Assembly: GCF_021735935.1 (NCBI RefSeq)
Contig: NZ_WMDZ01000001.1
Coordinates: 186,001 to 250,000 of the forward strand
Direction: 5' to 3'
DNA from: Sulfitobacter sp. M39
Lineage (GTDB): Bacteria; Pseudomonadota; Alphaproteobacteria; Rhodobacterales; Rhodobacteraceae
Length of the DNA: 64,000 bases
Shown in pieces: positions 26,801 through 34,487 of the stretch; position 1 is the stretch's first letter; each line of letters starts with the position of its first letter. Under the pieces are notes generated by a model. That model saw nothing but the letters and a program-made list of their open reading frames with translations. It was not told where the DNA came from and did not search any database. Both the position numbers and the translations under genes were made by a program.

Positions 26801-29599
26801 GGTCAGGTCCACGAAACCGGGCGCATCGTCCAGCGTCTTGATCAGCATCTCGAGCGACTGGCGCTGTGCCTTGCCAGACGCTTTTTCAGAGACGGAGTTC
26901 GCCGCGCGGTTTTCATCCAGACGCTGCATCAGACGCGAGGTCAGCTGCGTGGTGGTCGCTACCCCGGCTTCGCTGCGCACCGAACGTACTGGCGCACGCT
27001 GGCCTTCAATCGGCAGGTCGGCAGCGGTCAGCGCGTTGGATTGGGGCTGCTCGGCAAAGTACTTCTGACGTTGATCAACCTCGGCCATCGCTTCGGGGGT
27101 GCAGTCCAGCACGGCGAAGTGTTCGGCGCGCAGCTCTCCCTTGCGCAGCGGGATCAGGCGCGACCCACCGCGCAGCAGATCGTTGGTGCGGGTTACGGTC
27201 ACTTCGGTCCCAACGGGCAGGGTTTCGTCCTGCACAAGGAAGGCATGGGTCACCGGACGCAGACCGAAGAGGGAGTATTTACCATCCAAATCGGTCACAA
27301 CCGACAGGCCCTCTTGGGTCACGATACGGACGCCGGGGATGCCTGGTTCAGTGTGGTCGCCACGGATTCCGTCTTTGTCACAGTCCATAAAGACCGACCC
27401 GATGACAGTGGCTTCACGGGCGAAGACGCCACCGCTGTTGTTCAGCTTGACCATCGCACGGGCAGTCTGGGACTGCATCACGGTGCCGGTGCCTGCCTGA
27501 CGGCCCGTCAGAACCGCGGTGTTCTCGTTGCGGCCTTCGCGGGCGGCTGCGGTGAACTGCATAACATAGGTCAGCTCGTGGCTCGACAGGGGGGCCAGCA
27601 TGCCTAGGTCATAGGTCATGTCACCCGACGCATCGACGGCAGGGTCTTCCATCGTCTCGCCGTTGAAGGTCACCGACCCTGCAACCAGCTGGCTGCCATA
27701 GGCGGGGCGATCCATGATCTCGGCACCGATTAGCGCCTGGTTCATGTTGTTGGTGAAGTTCAGGGTGTAGACCACGAACTCGCCCGCGCCGACCATGTCC
27801 TTGTCGGCCTGCTTGTCCAATGCCAGCGGCACGCCATAGTGTGGATCCGCAGGGATGTCCGAGATGTCGAGCATCCCACCAGCGTGGCGGAAGCTTGCCA
27901 TATAACCGGCACCCGCAACGCGACGGTTAAAGCCGGGGAAGTCGGCGCGCACGGAAGGCACATCCCATGCGGGGGCGTTCATCACGGCGTACTGGTATTC
28001 ACCGGCGGGCATGTCACCGAAGCTAAAGAAGCCGCGGGCATCGGTCATACGGCGTGCCATTTCGGCACCGCTGTTCATGTCCATCAGCGCGATGGCCACA
28101 TCACCGATCGGCTCGTTGGTCAGCGAGTTGAACAGGAAGTTACCGGGGGTGATCAACAGTTCGTCTTGCAGTGCGGCACCGGCACAATCGGCGGTGGCGA
28201 TCAGACGGTCACCGTCGGTGGTCGCGATCACATTGTCACCGGACACGGGCACATCCATCCGCGCCATAGGAACGGCGGCGGTGAGGAAAACACCGTTGTT
28301 AGGGTCTGTTTCTGTGGCGGTCACACGCTCTACATCGCCGGTCAGGAAGCTGCGCAGCGTGATGATCGCACGATCTGCGGACATCGTTTCGTTGCACGCA
28401 CCGGCGGTCAGACGCAGGCGGGTATCGCTGTTTGGCACGGCGTGTGGCTGGTCTGCTGCGGTTTCAGGATGCTCAAAGCGCAGGGCACCGGTCCCGGCAG
28501 CATCGCGGCTATAAACCGTTGTGTTAGAGTCTACATCAACAGTGCGATCTTCCATTTTCACGAAGGTGCGGGCGGTGTTGGCAACCTCTACGTCGCCCAG
28601 GTTCATCGGCACGGTCACGGTGAACGCGGGGTCGCGGGCAAAACCGATTTCGTAGTCACCCTCGTGAAAGAAAGCCACGGCGTCGACTTCGCCTGCAGGG
28701 CGCGCAGTCTGGTAATCATGACGCGCGTCGCCTGCCGCGTGGTACAGCGCAACCATGCCGCTTGGGTCGGTGATGCTGTGGAAACGGGCGTTCAGGGGCA
28801 CCTCGTCGCGCAGCAGAACACCGGTGGCGGCGGCCCCGTCGATGCGGATCTGGGCACCGTTAACGTCACCATAGGCCAGCACATCACCGTCCGAGTCGTT
28901 GCGCAGACGCAGCGTGTAGGTCAGCTGTGTTTCGTCTTCCATCTCGCGGACGGATTGTTCCTTTTGCAGTTCAAGCGAGCTGCCCATGATGGTGGTCTTG
29001 CCAGCTGCGGCACCCGTCAGGATGCGACGTGCCGCGAAGCCTGTCGTGCTGGTGGCGGATACCGACAGCACCGACTGCATCAGCGTGGCGGGAGTGGCAT
29101 AGAAGGAGGTACGGAATTCGTAGATGAGCTGAGCGCTATCGCCCACATCCATGAACATCGGCGCGCCCGAGCTAATCGTGGCTTCGCCATTGTCGATGCG
29201 GCCATTGGCATTCGCGTCATAGACAAGGCGGGCGTCGTTCATCATGGCGGCACCCTCTTGGTGCTGCATGGTCATGGCGGCGTTCAGCGGGACGTTCCCG
29301 ATGTTGGCGACCTCGAAGTAGTATTGCGCCATCGCGCCACGGGTCAGCATCAGTTCGGAGTATCCGTTGACATCCAGCGCAGGCACTGCGGCTACTTTGG
29401 CGTCTACGGCGTTCGAGTATACAGTCTCGATGATGCCCAGCGCTTCGTTAAAGTAGGTGGTCTGCGCGACGTTCCGGATGAAGGTTCCTGCGGGTACCTG
29501 CTTGGCAGCGGTGCCGTGCGGCAGGAGGGAGATCACCAGCGCGACGATCCAGAAACACGACATCATGCGGAGGGCGGTTTTGTGAAAGGTGCGGTCCAT
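23861..29599 (-). CDS. Giant Ig/DUF11 protein with C-terminal outer-membrane barrel-like region
   Basis: A 1912-residue exported protein of unknown function. In order: a signal peptide (1-32), a head with IRNVAQTTYFNEA (41-53) shared with the 881-residue neighbour, DUF11/Ig-like modules (to about 690, the clearest at 588-690), a carboxypeptidase-regulatory-like module near 500-560, an SdrD-B-like module with CDKDGIRGDHTEPGIPGVRI near 740, an invasin-like Ig module (1018-1120), and from about 1125 to the end an alternating amphipathic pattern rich in Tyr/Trp/Phe and Gly-Asp turns, typical of a large outer membrane barrel. It ends in a non-strand tail SLWDRLDSFMES. It is the last gene of a three-gene operon. 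An adhesin, a surface-display pore or a secretion channel are all possible. Confidence 0.75.
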   Translation of the reverse strand: MDRTFHKTALRMMSCFWIVALVISLLPHGTAAKQVPAGTFIRNVAQTTYFNEALGIIETVYSNAVDAKVAAVPALDVNGYSELMLTRGAMAQYYFEVANIGNVPLNAAMTMQHQEGAAMMNDARLVYDANANGRIDNGEATISSGAPMFMDVGDSAQLIYEFRTSFYATPATLMQSVLSVSATSTTGFAARRILTGAAAGKTTIMGSSLELQKEQSVREMEDETQLTYTLRLRNDSDGDVLAYGDVNGAQIRIDGAAATGVLLRDEVPLNARFHSITDPSGMVALYHAAGDARHDYQTARPAGEVDAVAFFHEGDYEIGFARDPAFTVTVPMNLGDVEVANTARTFVKMEDRTVDVDSNTTVYSRDAAGTGALRFEHPETAADQPHAVPNSDTRLRLTAGACNETMSADRAIITLRSFLTGDVERVTATETDPNNGVFLTAAVPMARMDVPVSGDNVIATTDGDRLIATADCAGAALQDELLITPGNFLFNSLTNEPIGDVAIALMDMNSGAEMARRMTDARGFFSFGDMPAGEYQYAVMNAPAWDVPSVRADFPGFNRRVAGAGYMASFRHAGGMLDISDIPADPHYGVPLALDKQADKDMVGAGEFVVYTLNFTNNMNQALIGAEIMDRPAYGSQLVAGSVTFNGETMEDPAVDASGDMTYDLGMLAPLSSHELTYVMQFTAAAREGRNENTAVLTGRQAGTGTVMQSQTARAMVKLNNSGGVFAREATVIGSVFMDCDKDGIRGDHTEPGIPGVRIVTQEGLSVVTDLDGKYSLFGLRPVTHAFLVQDETLPVGTEVTVTRTNDLLRGGSRLIPLRKGELRAEHFAVLDCTPEAMAEVDQRQKYFAEQPQSNALTAADLPIEGQRAPVRSVRSEAGVATTTQLTSRLMQRLDENRAANSVSEKASGKAQRQSLEMLIKTLDDAPGFVDLTDGQTLDRRTQSVRVKGKGDLSLGLLVNGRELSSDRVGERTSFEKNNTQALDFVAVKLDAGRNTLTLVGRDGFGIERVREEITVVAPGKPAKFEVIMPDTAPASPTDVIPVVVRVLDARGMPVPASGTVTLSAKLALWDVADIREGTPGVQVYLDNGEATFGLIPPQVAGTDRITISGAFGRAEETITFTPDLDQRIMVGVIEGAVALGGAKGELLDADRFSSFEDTTTGLRGEVYLKGVISGDALLTLRYSSDRDTEDRLFRDIRGDEFYPVYGDNSERGFDAQSSENLYVKVEKGRSYILYGDIAIEPEASALKLDGMRRVVTGAKAHWENDKVGVTLFGARTAQEQRVQEFLGRGVSGPYDLDLDGYVQGSERVELLVRDEEGGDVISTTPLRRGSDYLLDFFGNSITFDDAVRQFDGQGNPVSVRVTYEVDVEGADRYWLYGGEVNLALTDRTTVGARIVHADADRGNTARERLHSAYIRHEGTQGGVWEAEAARSEDANGVSDTAYRLSYDIRKETGHFNFEMVHTGEKFASRGGLALPGTTRARLNYGFEIDGTSDFVLGVDYVRDRTSDIERLTVDAVYAKEFSTNFKGYIGLEYRLDHTATSNKAHPGLILGGHWTPANRPGTVITAELRHPFGGSDRPTELTLGMYREPVPGWRAYSEVEMTFGDDTVATHSKLGFSYDLNDWLRGSTDFVKGLGSSDTMFTQAMMGKWAMNGNTSFSFGIEHSRSMESDDHRLTSVALGAKWGSSAESWVGDADADTTFEDNGNTHYASFGIAGKITPDFTVLGRTRVALDKRDGRDHRRIRSRAGIAYRPVHDPRLEVLAWYEHRIEQRETKSVTHMWSVDAAYEVDADLRLNAKYAGQSQKLTTLGGFSARATTQLVQAGFNYEFGDNRFQIGMNAAHLWDNQGNATNGIGAEIGFAPTKGALVALGYNRAMNKSALRSDLYQEGFYLRFKLLLDNSLWDRLDSFMES

Positions 29600-29643
29600 T
29601 TGATCAATCCCTGTTCTATCTTTTCTAAGAGGAGAGGAAGTGC

Positions 29644-29686
29644 GGTTCCCCCGGAGCGAGGGGGGGAAGGGTGCTCCGGGGAAACC
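29644..29686 (-). promoter_or_regulatory. Strong intercistronic stem-loop
   Basis: In the 97-bp gap between the 881- and 1912-residue genes, GGTTCCCCCGGAGC (29644-29657) pairs with GCTCCGGGGAAACC (29673-29686), 14 bp with one mismatch, around a purine-rich 15-base loop. No T-run follows on the minus strand, so it is more likely an mRNA-processing or stabilising hairpin that lets the upstream genes be expressed more than the barrel gene. Confidence 0.7.
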
Positions 29687-29696
29687 TGGGGTTCGT

Positions 29697-32342
29697 TTAC
29701 TCGTCCACCTGAACGGTGAATTCTAGTGTTGCGAACCCACCCGGAAGGACCGTGCCGTGGTCGCTCGAGATGTTGCTCGAGGTGACTGTGGCGGTGCTAC
29801 CTGCCGGGAAGAGCGTCTCGCTGCATGTGCCACCACAGTCGGTTACCGATGTGTAGGCAGGGGCGGCATCAGAGATGATGACGTTTGCAGCGGGAGAGGA
29901 GCCGGTGTTTTCAGCTTCCACTTTGTAGCGGATGCACTGACCGGGAGAGACGTCCTGACGGGTCTTGGTAAAGGTCCCGACGGTGCCGTCGCAGTCGGCG
30001 TCGATGTACTGGTACTTGCTCAGCGTGACGTCGCCAGAGATGATCACGATCCGGTCTTCTACTGCGTTGTCGGCAGTATCCGCGTCGGTCGCTGTGCCAC
30101 CGTTCAGCGAGGGATCAAGGCTGATGGTACCGATTTCGGTCACACCGCTTGTCGCTGTCGATGGTGTTTGCACACGGTAGATGACCGAGATGCTTTCACC
30201 GGGGGCAAGCCCGTTCACACCAGCCGATACACCGTCCGTCAGATCATCAAAGTTGTCGATCACCAGTTCGGAGGGGTCGATCACACCGTTGCCGTTGGCA
30301 TCCCAGAACAAAGCGCCCGAGAAGTTGTCCAGCCCAGTGTCGTTGATCGCACCTTCGGTGATCGCAACGTTACCGGTGTTGGTGATGGTGTGCACCATGT
30401 CGACGATACCACCGGGCGAGGCCTGGGCGTTCTGGTCATCGATGATCTCTACGTTGTAGATCTCGTTCACGGTCACTTCGTTGACGATCCGGTCGCCTTG
30501 GCCCGAGACAGAGGACACCAGCGCGATGTCGACCAATGTGTCACCCGGTGCCTGATCTGCCGGCGGGGTTACCACAACGGTGAAGGTATCGCTTGCACCA
30601 GCAGGGATGGTCCCGGTGTTGCTGATCGCGGACCCGTCAGCGGAGCGGAATTCGACAGTCCAACCGGCGGGCAGCGCTTGTGCCAGCGAGAGGTTGTAGC
30701 TGTCGGATACCGGACCGTTGTTTTCAACGACCATGTCGTAGGTGACCGGTGCACCGGGATCGGTGGCATAGTTCACCCAAGGCGCGCCGCCGTTGGTGGG
30801 GTCAAGGCCGTCACCTTCGGAGCCTGCGACTGCGTTCTCAAGATCAACGGCAGAAGCGAGGATCGCACCGGTGAAGGTCGCTGTCGATGTATCGGAAACA
30901 CCCGAGGCATCGGAGGTGGTGGATACGGTGGCGTTGAAGTTGGCAGCAGCCGTTGGGGTCACATCTGTTGGCAGTGTTGCGATCAAGGTGACCTTGGCGC
31001 TGTCACCCGCAGCAAGCGGACCGACGGAACCGATGATCGGCGTCACACCATCTGCACCCACAAAGCGGAAGGTTGTGCCCGCGGGGTAGTCGATGTTGCT
31101 GACATCAAGCGTCAGGCTGTCGGTCTGGTTCGACCGGTTGGTCAGCACGAACTCATGCTTCACTGTGCCACCCTGGGCCGCGTCGCCAGTTTCGGTCACG
31201 ACATCGTTGTTTGCCGCGTCATCATCTGTTGCCGAAGCAGTCGTTGGATCGGCTGCACCAGCACCGTCGATGGCTGTATCAGCGATAGAGACCGCGAATT
31301 GGTCATCCACGATGATCGAAGCTGTGTTCGAGGGTGGAAAGGCAACGTTGTCGATTTCCTGTGTGGCGACGTTTTCAATGATACCCGCATCAGCATTGTC
31401 GAGGATCACAGCTTGGAACGTCACGCTACCGGAGCGGCCGGAACCGACGTTCGAGATGTTGAAGTTGACGCTCTGGCCGTTGGTATCAAAGGCGATTGTC
31501 TCGCCCGAGCCATTGGTCGCATCGACCGAAGAAGACCCGTTGGCGTCATCCAGAATACCCGCAGCGTCAGACCACCGTGCCGAACCGGGCACATAGGCCA
31601 GGCGACCGTCTAGAATGTCGTCGACGGTATAGTTGTTCGCAGCAGCCAGACCGGTGCTGGAATATGTCAGCTCGATGCTTACGGTATCGCCGGCGTCGAC
31701 GATGTTGGGGTTACCGCCAGACGCTGCATCAGCGACCATGGACTTGACCAGTTCGACAATCGCGTCGTTAGAGATGGTCAGCGTATCGGTGTTGACGGCT
31801 GTCTCTGTACCATCAAGATCAGACCTTGCGGTCACTGTGATGCTGTCCGACCCTGTTGCGTTCGAGGGGACAGAGACTTCGATGACGACGCCGAACTGCT
31901 CGCCCGGTGCCAATGTTGGCGTTTCGGTCAGCGGTGTGGCACTATCGGCGACACCATCCATGTTCGCATCCGGATAGAAGACGATGGCAGAGGTATCGAG
32001 CGTGCCTGTGTCTGTCTCTACTGCGGTCAGTGCGAAGAAGTCTGCGCCGTTCCCTTCGTTGGTAATGATGTGCGGCAGGAAGGCTTTACCACCGGGTGCG
32101 ATGGTTTCGTTGTTGTCCGAGGTCAATGTCACGCCAGCAACCTGCTGGACGATCGTTTCAACCGTGTTCGACGTGACCGTGATGGTATCGCCGGCTTGGT
32201 TCGTATAGGTCGCAACCGCTTGGTTGCCGATCACGGACCCGGCTTCTGGTGCGGCGGCCAAAGCTGCTGCGCCAAATGCGGCAGTTACTGCCATTGCGCT
32301 TGCAGAGCGCATGAAGAAAGATTGATGTTTCACGTTAGTCAT
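29697..32342 (-). CDS. Exported DUF11 repeat protein
   Basis: An 881-residue acidic secreted protein. A signal peptide ends near AAALAAAPEA (about residue 31). The head GSVIGNQAVATYTNQAGD is followed by tandem Ig-like modules with the DUF11 pattern (for example VDMVHTITNTGNVA, VTYDMVVENNGPVSDSYN, CIRYKVEAENTGSSPAANV), about seven in all. The C-terminal module has cysteine pairs (DADCDGT, VTDCGGTCSE) that could form disulfides. No transmembrane helix, sorting signal or barrel is seen after the signal peptide. Low Lys/Arg and high Asp/Thr/Asn are typical of surface layers. It lies between the small exported protein and the barrel protein and is probably displayed or exported by the latter. Confidence 0.8.
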   Translation of the reverse strand: MTNVKHQSFFMRSASAMAVTAAFGAAALAAAPEAGSVIGNQAVATYTNQAGDTITVTSNTVETIVQQVAGVTLTSDNNETIAPGGKAFLPHIITNEGNGADFFALTAVETDTGTLDTSAIVFYPDANMDGVADSATPLTETPTLAPGEQFGVVIEVSVPSNATGSDSITVTARSDLDGTETAVNTDTLTISNDAIVELVKSMVADAASGGNPNIVDAGDTVSIELTYSSTGLAAANNYTVDDILDGRLAYVPGSARWSDAAGILDDANGSSSVDATNGSGETIAFDTNGQSVNFNISNVGSGRSGSVTFQAVILDNADAGIIENVATQEIDNVAFPPSNTASIIVDDQFAVSIADTAIDGAGAADPTTASATDDDAANNDVVTETGDAAQGGTVKHEFVLTNRSNQTDSLTLDVSNIDYPAGTTFRFVGADGVTPIIGSVGPLAAGDSAKVTLIATLPTDVTPTAAANFNATVSTTSDASGVSDTSTATFTGAILASAVDLENAVAGSEGDGLDPTNGGAPWVNYATDPGAPVTYDMVVENNGPVSDSYNLSLAQALPAGWTVEFRSADGSAISNTGTIPAGASDTFTVVVTPPADQAPGDTLVDIALVSSVSGQGDRIVNEVTVNEIYNVEIIDDQNAQASPGGIVDMVHTITNTGNVAITEGAINDTGLDNFSGALFWDANGNGVIDPSELVIDNFDDLTDGVSAGVNGLAPGESISVIYRVQTPSTATSGVTEIGTISLDPSLNGGTATDADTADNAVEDRIVIISGDVTLSKYQYIDADCDGTVGTFTKTRQDVSPGQCIRYKVEAENTGSSPAANVIISDAAPAYTSVTDCGGTCSETLFPAGSTATVTSSNISSDHGTVLPGGFATLEFTVQVDE

Positions 32343-32389
32343 TCCTTAGATTTATCTAGATTAGGTAAATTGGATCAGGTTCCCCCCGA

Positions 32390-32902
32390 TCAGTTGACGC
32401 GCACCCGATAGCTGTTGAGTGCGATTTCGCCTGACTCCAAAGGTTCGCTGAGCGTCCAACGGACGGCAGCAATCTGATCCTCAGGAAGTGGTTCTGGTTG
32501 AAGTGTGCCATCTGCACCGGCGACCATGCGGGTGGCGGGAAGTGTGGACCATTCAAGGCCTTCGTTTTCAGGGTCGAGATCAGCCTGGACTTCGAACACG
32601 GCCTTGATCGATGTGCTCTGTGCGCCAAGCGTCAGGGTGACCCCTTCGGGTACGGGGGCCGCGATAACGATCCCCGCAAGTGCGTCTGCAGTCGTGTTCT
32701 CGTGCTGCAGTTGGTATTGGATGACCTCGCCAGGGCGGACGGTGCCCCGCTCGATCAACGCCTCTTCGCCACCGTCATTGGTTTCGACGATGCGGAAAGA
32801 AAATGTGCTGGAAAGTGCGTCAGCAAAAGCCGGCACGCCGGCGACAGAAATCGCGACACCTGCAAGCAATGCACGGGCGATTTGTTGAGTTTTGAAAGTC
32901 AT
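32390..32902 (-). CDS. Small exported DUF11-like protein
   Basis: A 170-residue protein with a signal peptide cleaved after VPAFA (residue 27). The mature part is a single Ig-like module: VRPGEVIQYQLQHENTTADAL, then PVPEGVTLTLGAQS, and an ending SGEIALNSYRVRVN. The head lacks the shared NQA-TY motif of the two larger proteins. An AGGGGAAA ribosome site precedes the ATG. It is the first gene of the operon, 47 bp before the 881-residue gene. It could be a periplasmic partner or a minor surface subunit; no known function. Confidence 0.8.
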   Translation of the reverse strand: MTFKTQQIARALLAGVAISVAGVPAFADALSSTFSFRIVETNDGGEEALIERGTVRPGEVIQYQLQHENTTADALAGIVIAAPVPEGVTLTLGAQSTSIKAVFEVQADLDPENEGLEWSTLPATRMVAGADGTLQPEPLPEDQIAAVRWTLSEPLESGEIALNSYRVRVN

Positions 32903-33270
32903 AATTTTTTCCCCTAGTTGCCGACCACCGCCGGCGGTTTTGATGAACCGGCCCAGTGTTTGGGCTGTCCTGAACTCATCATCAGGGGAAATGTCTCGGG
33001 GTGCATTCTCGCTTAGGGCTAGGTTTTTGATCTGCTGGGCAGCCCCCTACCCGTCCGTATATGCGGCGCTATCAATTCGATGGCGAAACACGCAATTCGC
33101 GCGGTGATTGCAGACGCAAACCCGCATCTCGCCGCGCAAAGCAGCCGAGTCACCCTCATGCAAAAGGGCGTTGATTCTATTTATTTTGGGGAATGTTTGG
33201 CCCGTTCCGGGCCTTGATCACCGAAAACCCCGACCGGATAGCCGGACAGGGCGTTTCGTATAGTTAACTG
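32903..33270. promoter_or_regulatory. Intergenic region carrying the DUF11 operon promoter
   Basis: A 368-bp gene-free region. The left part should hold the promoter of the three-gene operon, but I cannot point to convincing -35/-10 boxes. At 33199-33213 there is a small perfect hairpin GGCCCG-TTC-CGGGCC, and at 33224-33251 the terminator of the gene to the right. No ORF with coding character is seen. Confidence 0.45.
33224..33251 (-). terminator. Terminator of the left formate-dehydrogenase accessory operon
   Basis: On the minus strand CCCTGTCCGG-CTAT-CCGGTCGGGG forms a 10-bp stem with one mismatch and one wobble, followed by TTTTCGG. It lies 20 bp after the stop of the last gene of the operon. 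Confidence 0.7.
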
Positions 33271-33789
33271 TCAGTGAGAATGGCCGTGCCCGCCATGATC
33301 GTCATCGTCTAACGATCCGTGTACCGCAAACTGGTCAATTCCCGCATCCTGCGGTTCAATGAAACGATAGCTTTCACGCACACCGCTGTCGGAAAGCTCG
33401 CGTGCGACGGTCAACAAGGTGTTTGGCGCGTGGTCGGCACAAAGCTCCATCATCTGGGCGACTTCCTCTTCCGCGACGGGGCGGGCCGCTTCGGGCGACG
33501 GCGCGCCATAGATCTCGACGAAATGCTTCATCAGCTGCAAGGTGATCGCTTCAACCTCGAAGGGTTCGGCCTTGGTCACGGCGACAAAGGTGACGCGGCC
33601 AAAAGTCTCTACGCCCATCCAGCCATTCGCGAAGGCCTGCCGCGCCTTGCCGGTCAGATCAGCTTCGGACCAGTTCGAAAATTCGAACCCGCCAGAGACA
33701 CACCATTCGCCTGTGCGCGCGGGCGCGTGGAACACATTGCGGTCGCTTTCATCAAAGTGGATGGCGCGGGCGAGGAAAAGATCGCTCAT
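33271..33789 (-). CDS. DUF6505-type protein with His-rich tail
   Basis: A 172-residue soluble protein that I recall as DUF6505, a Rhodobacteraceae family of unknown function. It has no signal peptide or membrane segment. The first residues MSDLFLARAIHFDESDRNVF and the central GWMGVETFGRVTFVAV are the recognisable parts; the C-terminus SLDDDDHGGHGHSH is acidic then His-rich, a likely metal-binding tail. The ATG at 33789 overlaps the stop of the upstream gene by 4 bp. It closes the five-gene operon divergent from the formate dehydrogenase genes, so a role in that enzyme's metal or cofactor supply is a reasonable guess. Confidence 0.8.
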   Translation of the reverse strand: MSDLFLARAIHFDESDRNVFHAPARTGEWCVSGGFEFSNWSEADLTGKARQAFANGWMGVETFGRVTFVAVTKAEPFEVEAITLQLMKHFVEIYGAPSPEAARPVAEEEVAQMMELCADHAPNTLLTVARELSDSGVRESYRFIEPQDAGIDQFAVHGSLDDDDHGGHGHSH

Positions 33790-34487
33790 GGGGCTGGCTC
33801 CAGCAGGTCGGTCAGGGGGATAAGATGCGTGGTCGCGCCGGTTTTCAGCAGCAGGCCAAAGTTTTCGTCGATACCGGTGAAGTCGCCCGTCAGATCGCCA
33901 TAGGTGATCTGATCGCCCATGGCCCAGGCCAATCCGGTCCATTCCTTGTGCAAGGGGCCCGCGCCCTCGTCATCCCAGCGGTTCAGCGCCACCAGCATAT
34001 GCCGCGCCCAGGCCTCTAGCAGCTCGACCGGGCTCACCTCAGCACAACCCTCGCCATAAAGCGTGGTGACATCCGGCGTTTCCCCCGGCGTGTCGGATTG
34101 CGGCAATAGCTTCACGTGAAACGAAACGACCAGCCAGTCGGGCACGTGATGAGGGTCTGTATCAGACGCCGCCGCCCGCATCTGGCCGCAGATCGCACCG
34201 TTCAAACGCAGATCGCCGTTCCAGGCAAGATGCACCCCCACCTCTGGCGGGGCGAGCGCGCCAAGCGCGTTCTGGAAGCCCACGGCACAAAGCGGGAGCA
34301 TCGCCATCGCCCGGGCCAACGGCACCTCGGGCGCAAAGACGATGGCGGCCTGCAATACGCTTGGCCCAAGATTATACAGCACCAGCCCCGCATCACACCC
34401 CTGCCGCGCCTCTGCGCAGGCCTGAGCGAACGGGTCCTCCGCCTGTACGCCGGTCAACAAAGGGGGGAAGACGGGGCTGTCGCTCAT
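33786..34487 (-). CDS. Biotin/lipoate-ligase-like protein (DUF4444 type)
   Basis: A 233-residue soluble protein with the fold of biotin/lipoate protein ligases and a C-terminal small domain (GDQITYGDLTGDFTGIDENFGLLL) that I recall as DUF4444. The region matching the ligase core reads VHLAWNGDLRLNGAICG: where true ligases have K/R-W-P-N-D and later a Lys two to four residues before Gly, this one has Ala-Trp-Asn-Gly-Asp and Ala-Ile-Cys. The catalytic Lys appears absent, so ligase activity is doubtful. It overlaps both neighbours by 4 bp (stop/start), inside the formate-dehydrogenase accessory operon. Confidence 0.78.
   Translation of the reverse strand: MSDSPVFPPLLTGVQAEDPFAQACAEARQGCDAGLVLYNLGPSVLQAAIVFAPEVPLARAMAMLPLCAVGFQNALGALAPPEVGVHLAWNGDLRLNGAICGQMRAAASDTDPHHVPDWLVVSFHVKLLPQSDTPGETPDVTTLYGEGCAEVSPVELLEAWARHMLVALNRWDDEGAGPLHKEWTGLAWAMGDQITYGDLTGDFTGIDENFGLLLKTGATTHLIPLTDLLEPAP

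Noticed and set aside
24938..27607. Very long plus-strand open frame (889 codons) opposite the 1912-residue gene
   Set aside because: It is the antisense shadow of a GC-rich coding gene. Its translation has odd composition with no domains, and the minus-strand frame has a signal peptide and clear modules. The same applies to the plus frames at 27839-29719 and 29757-31613.
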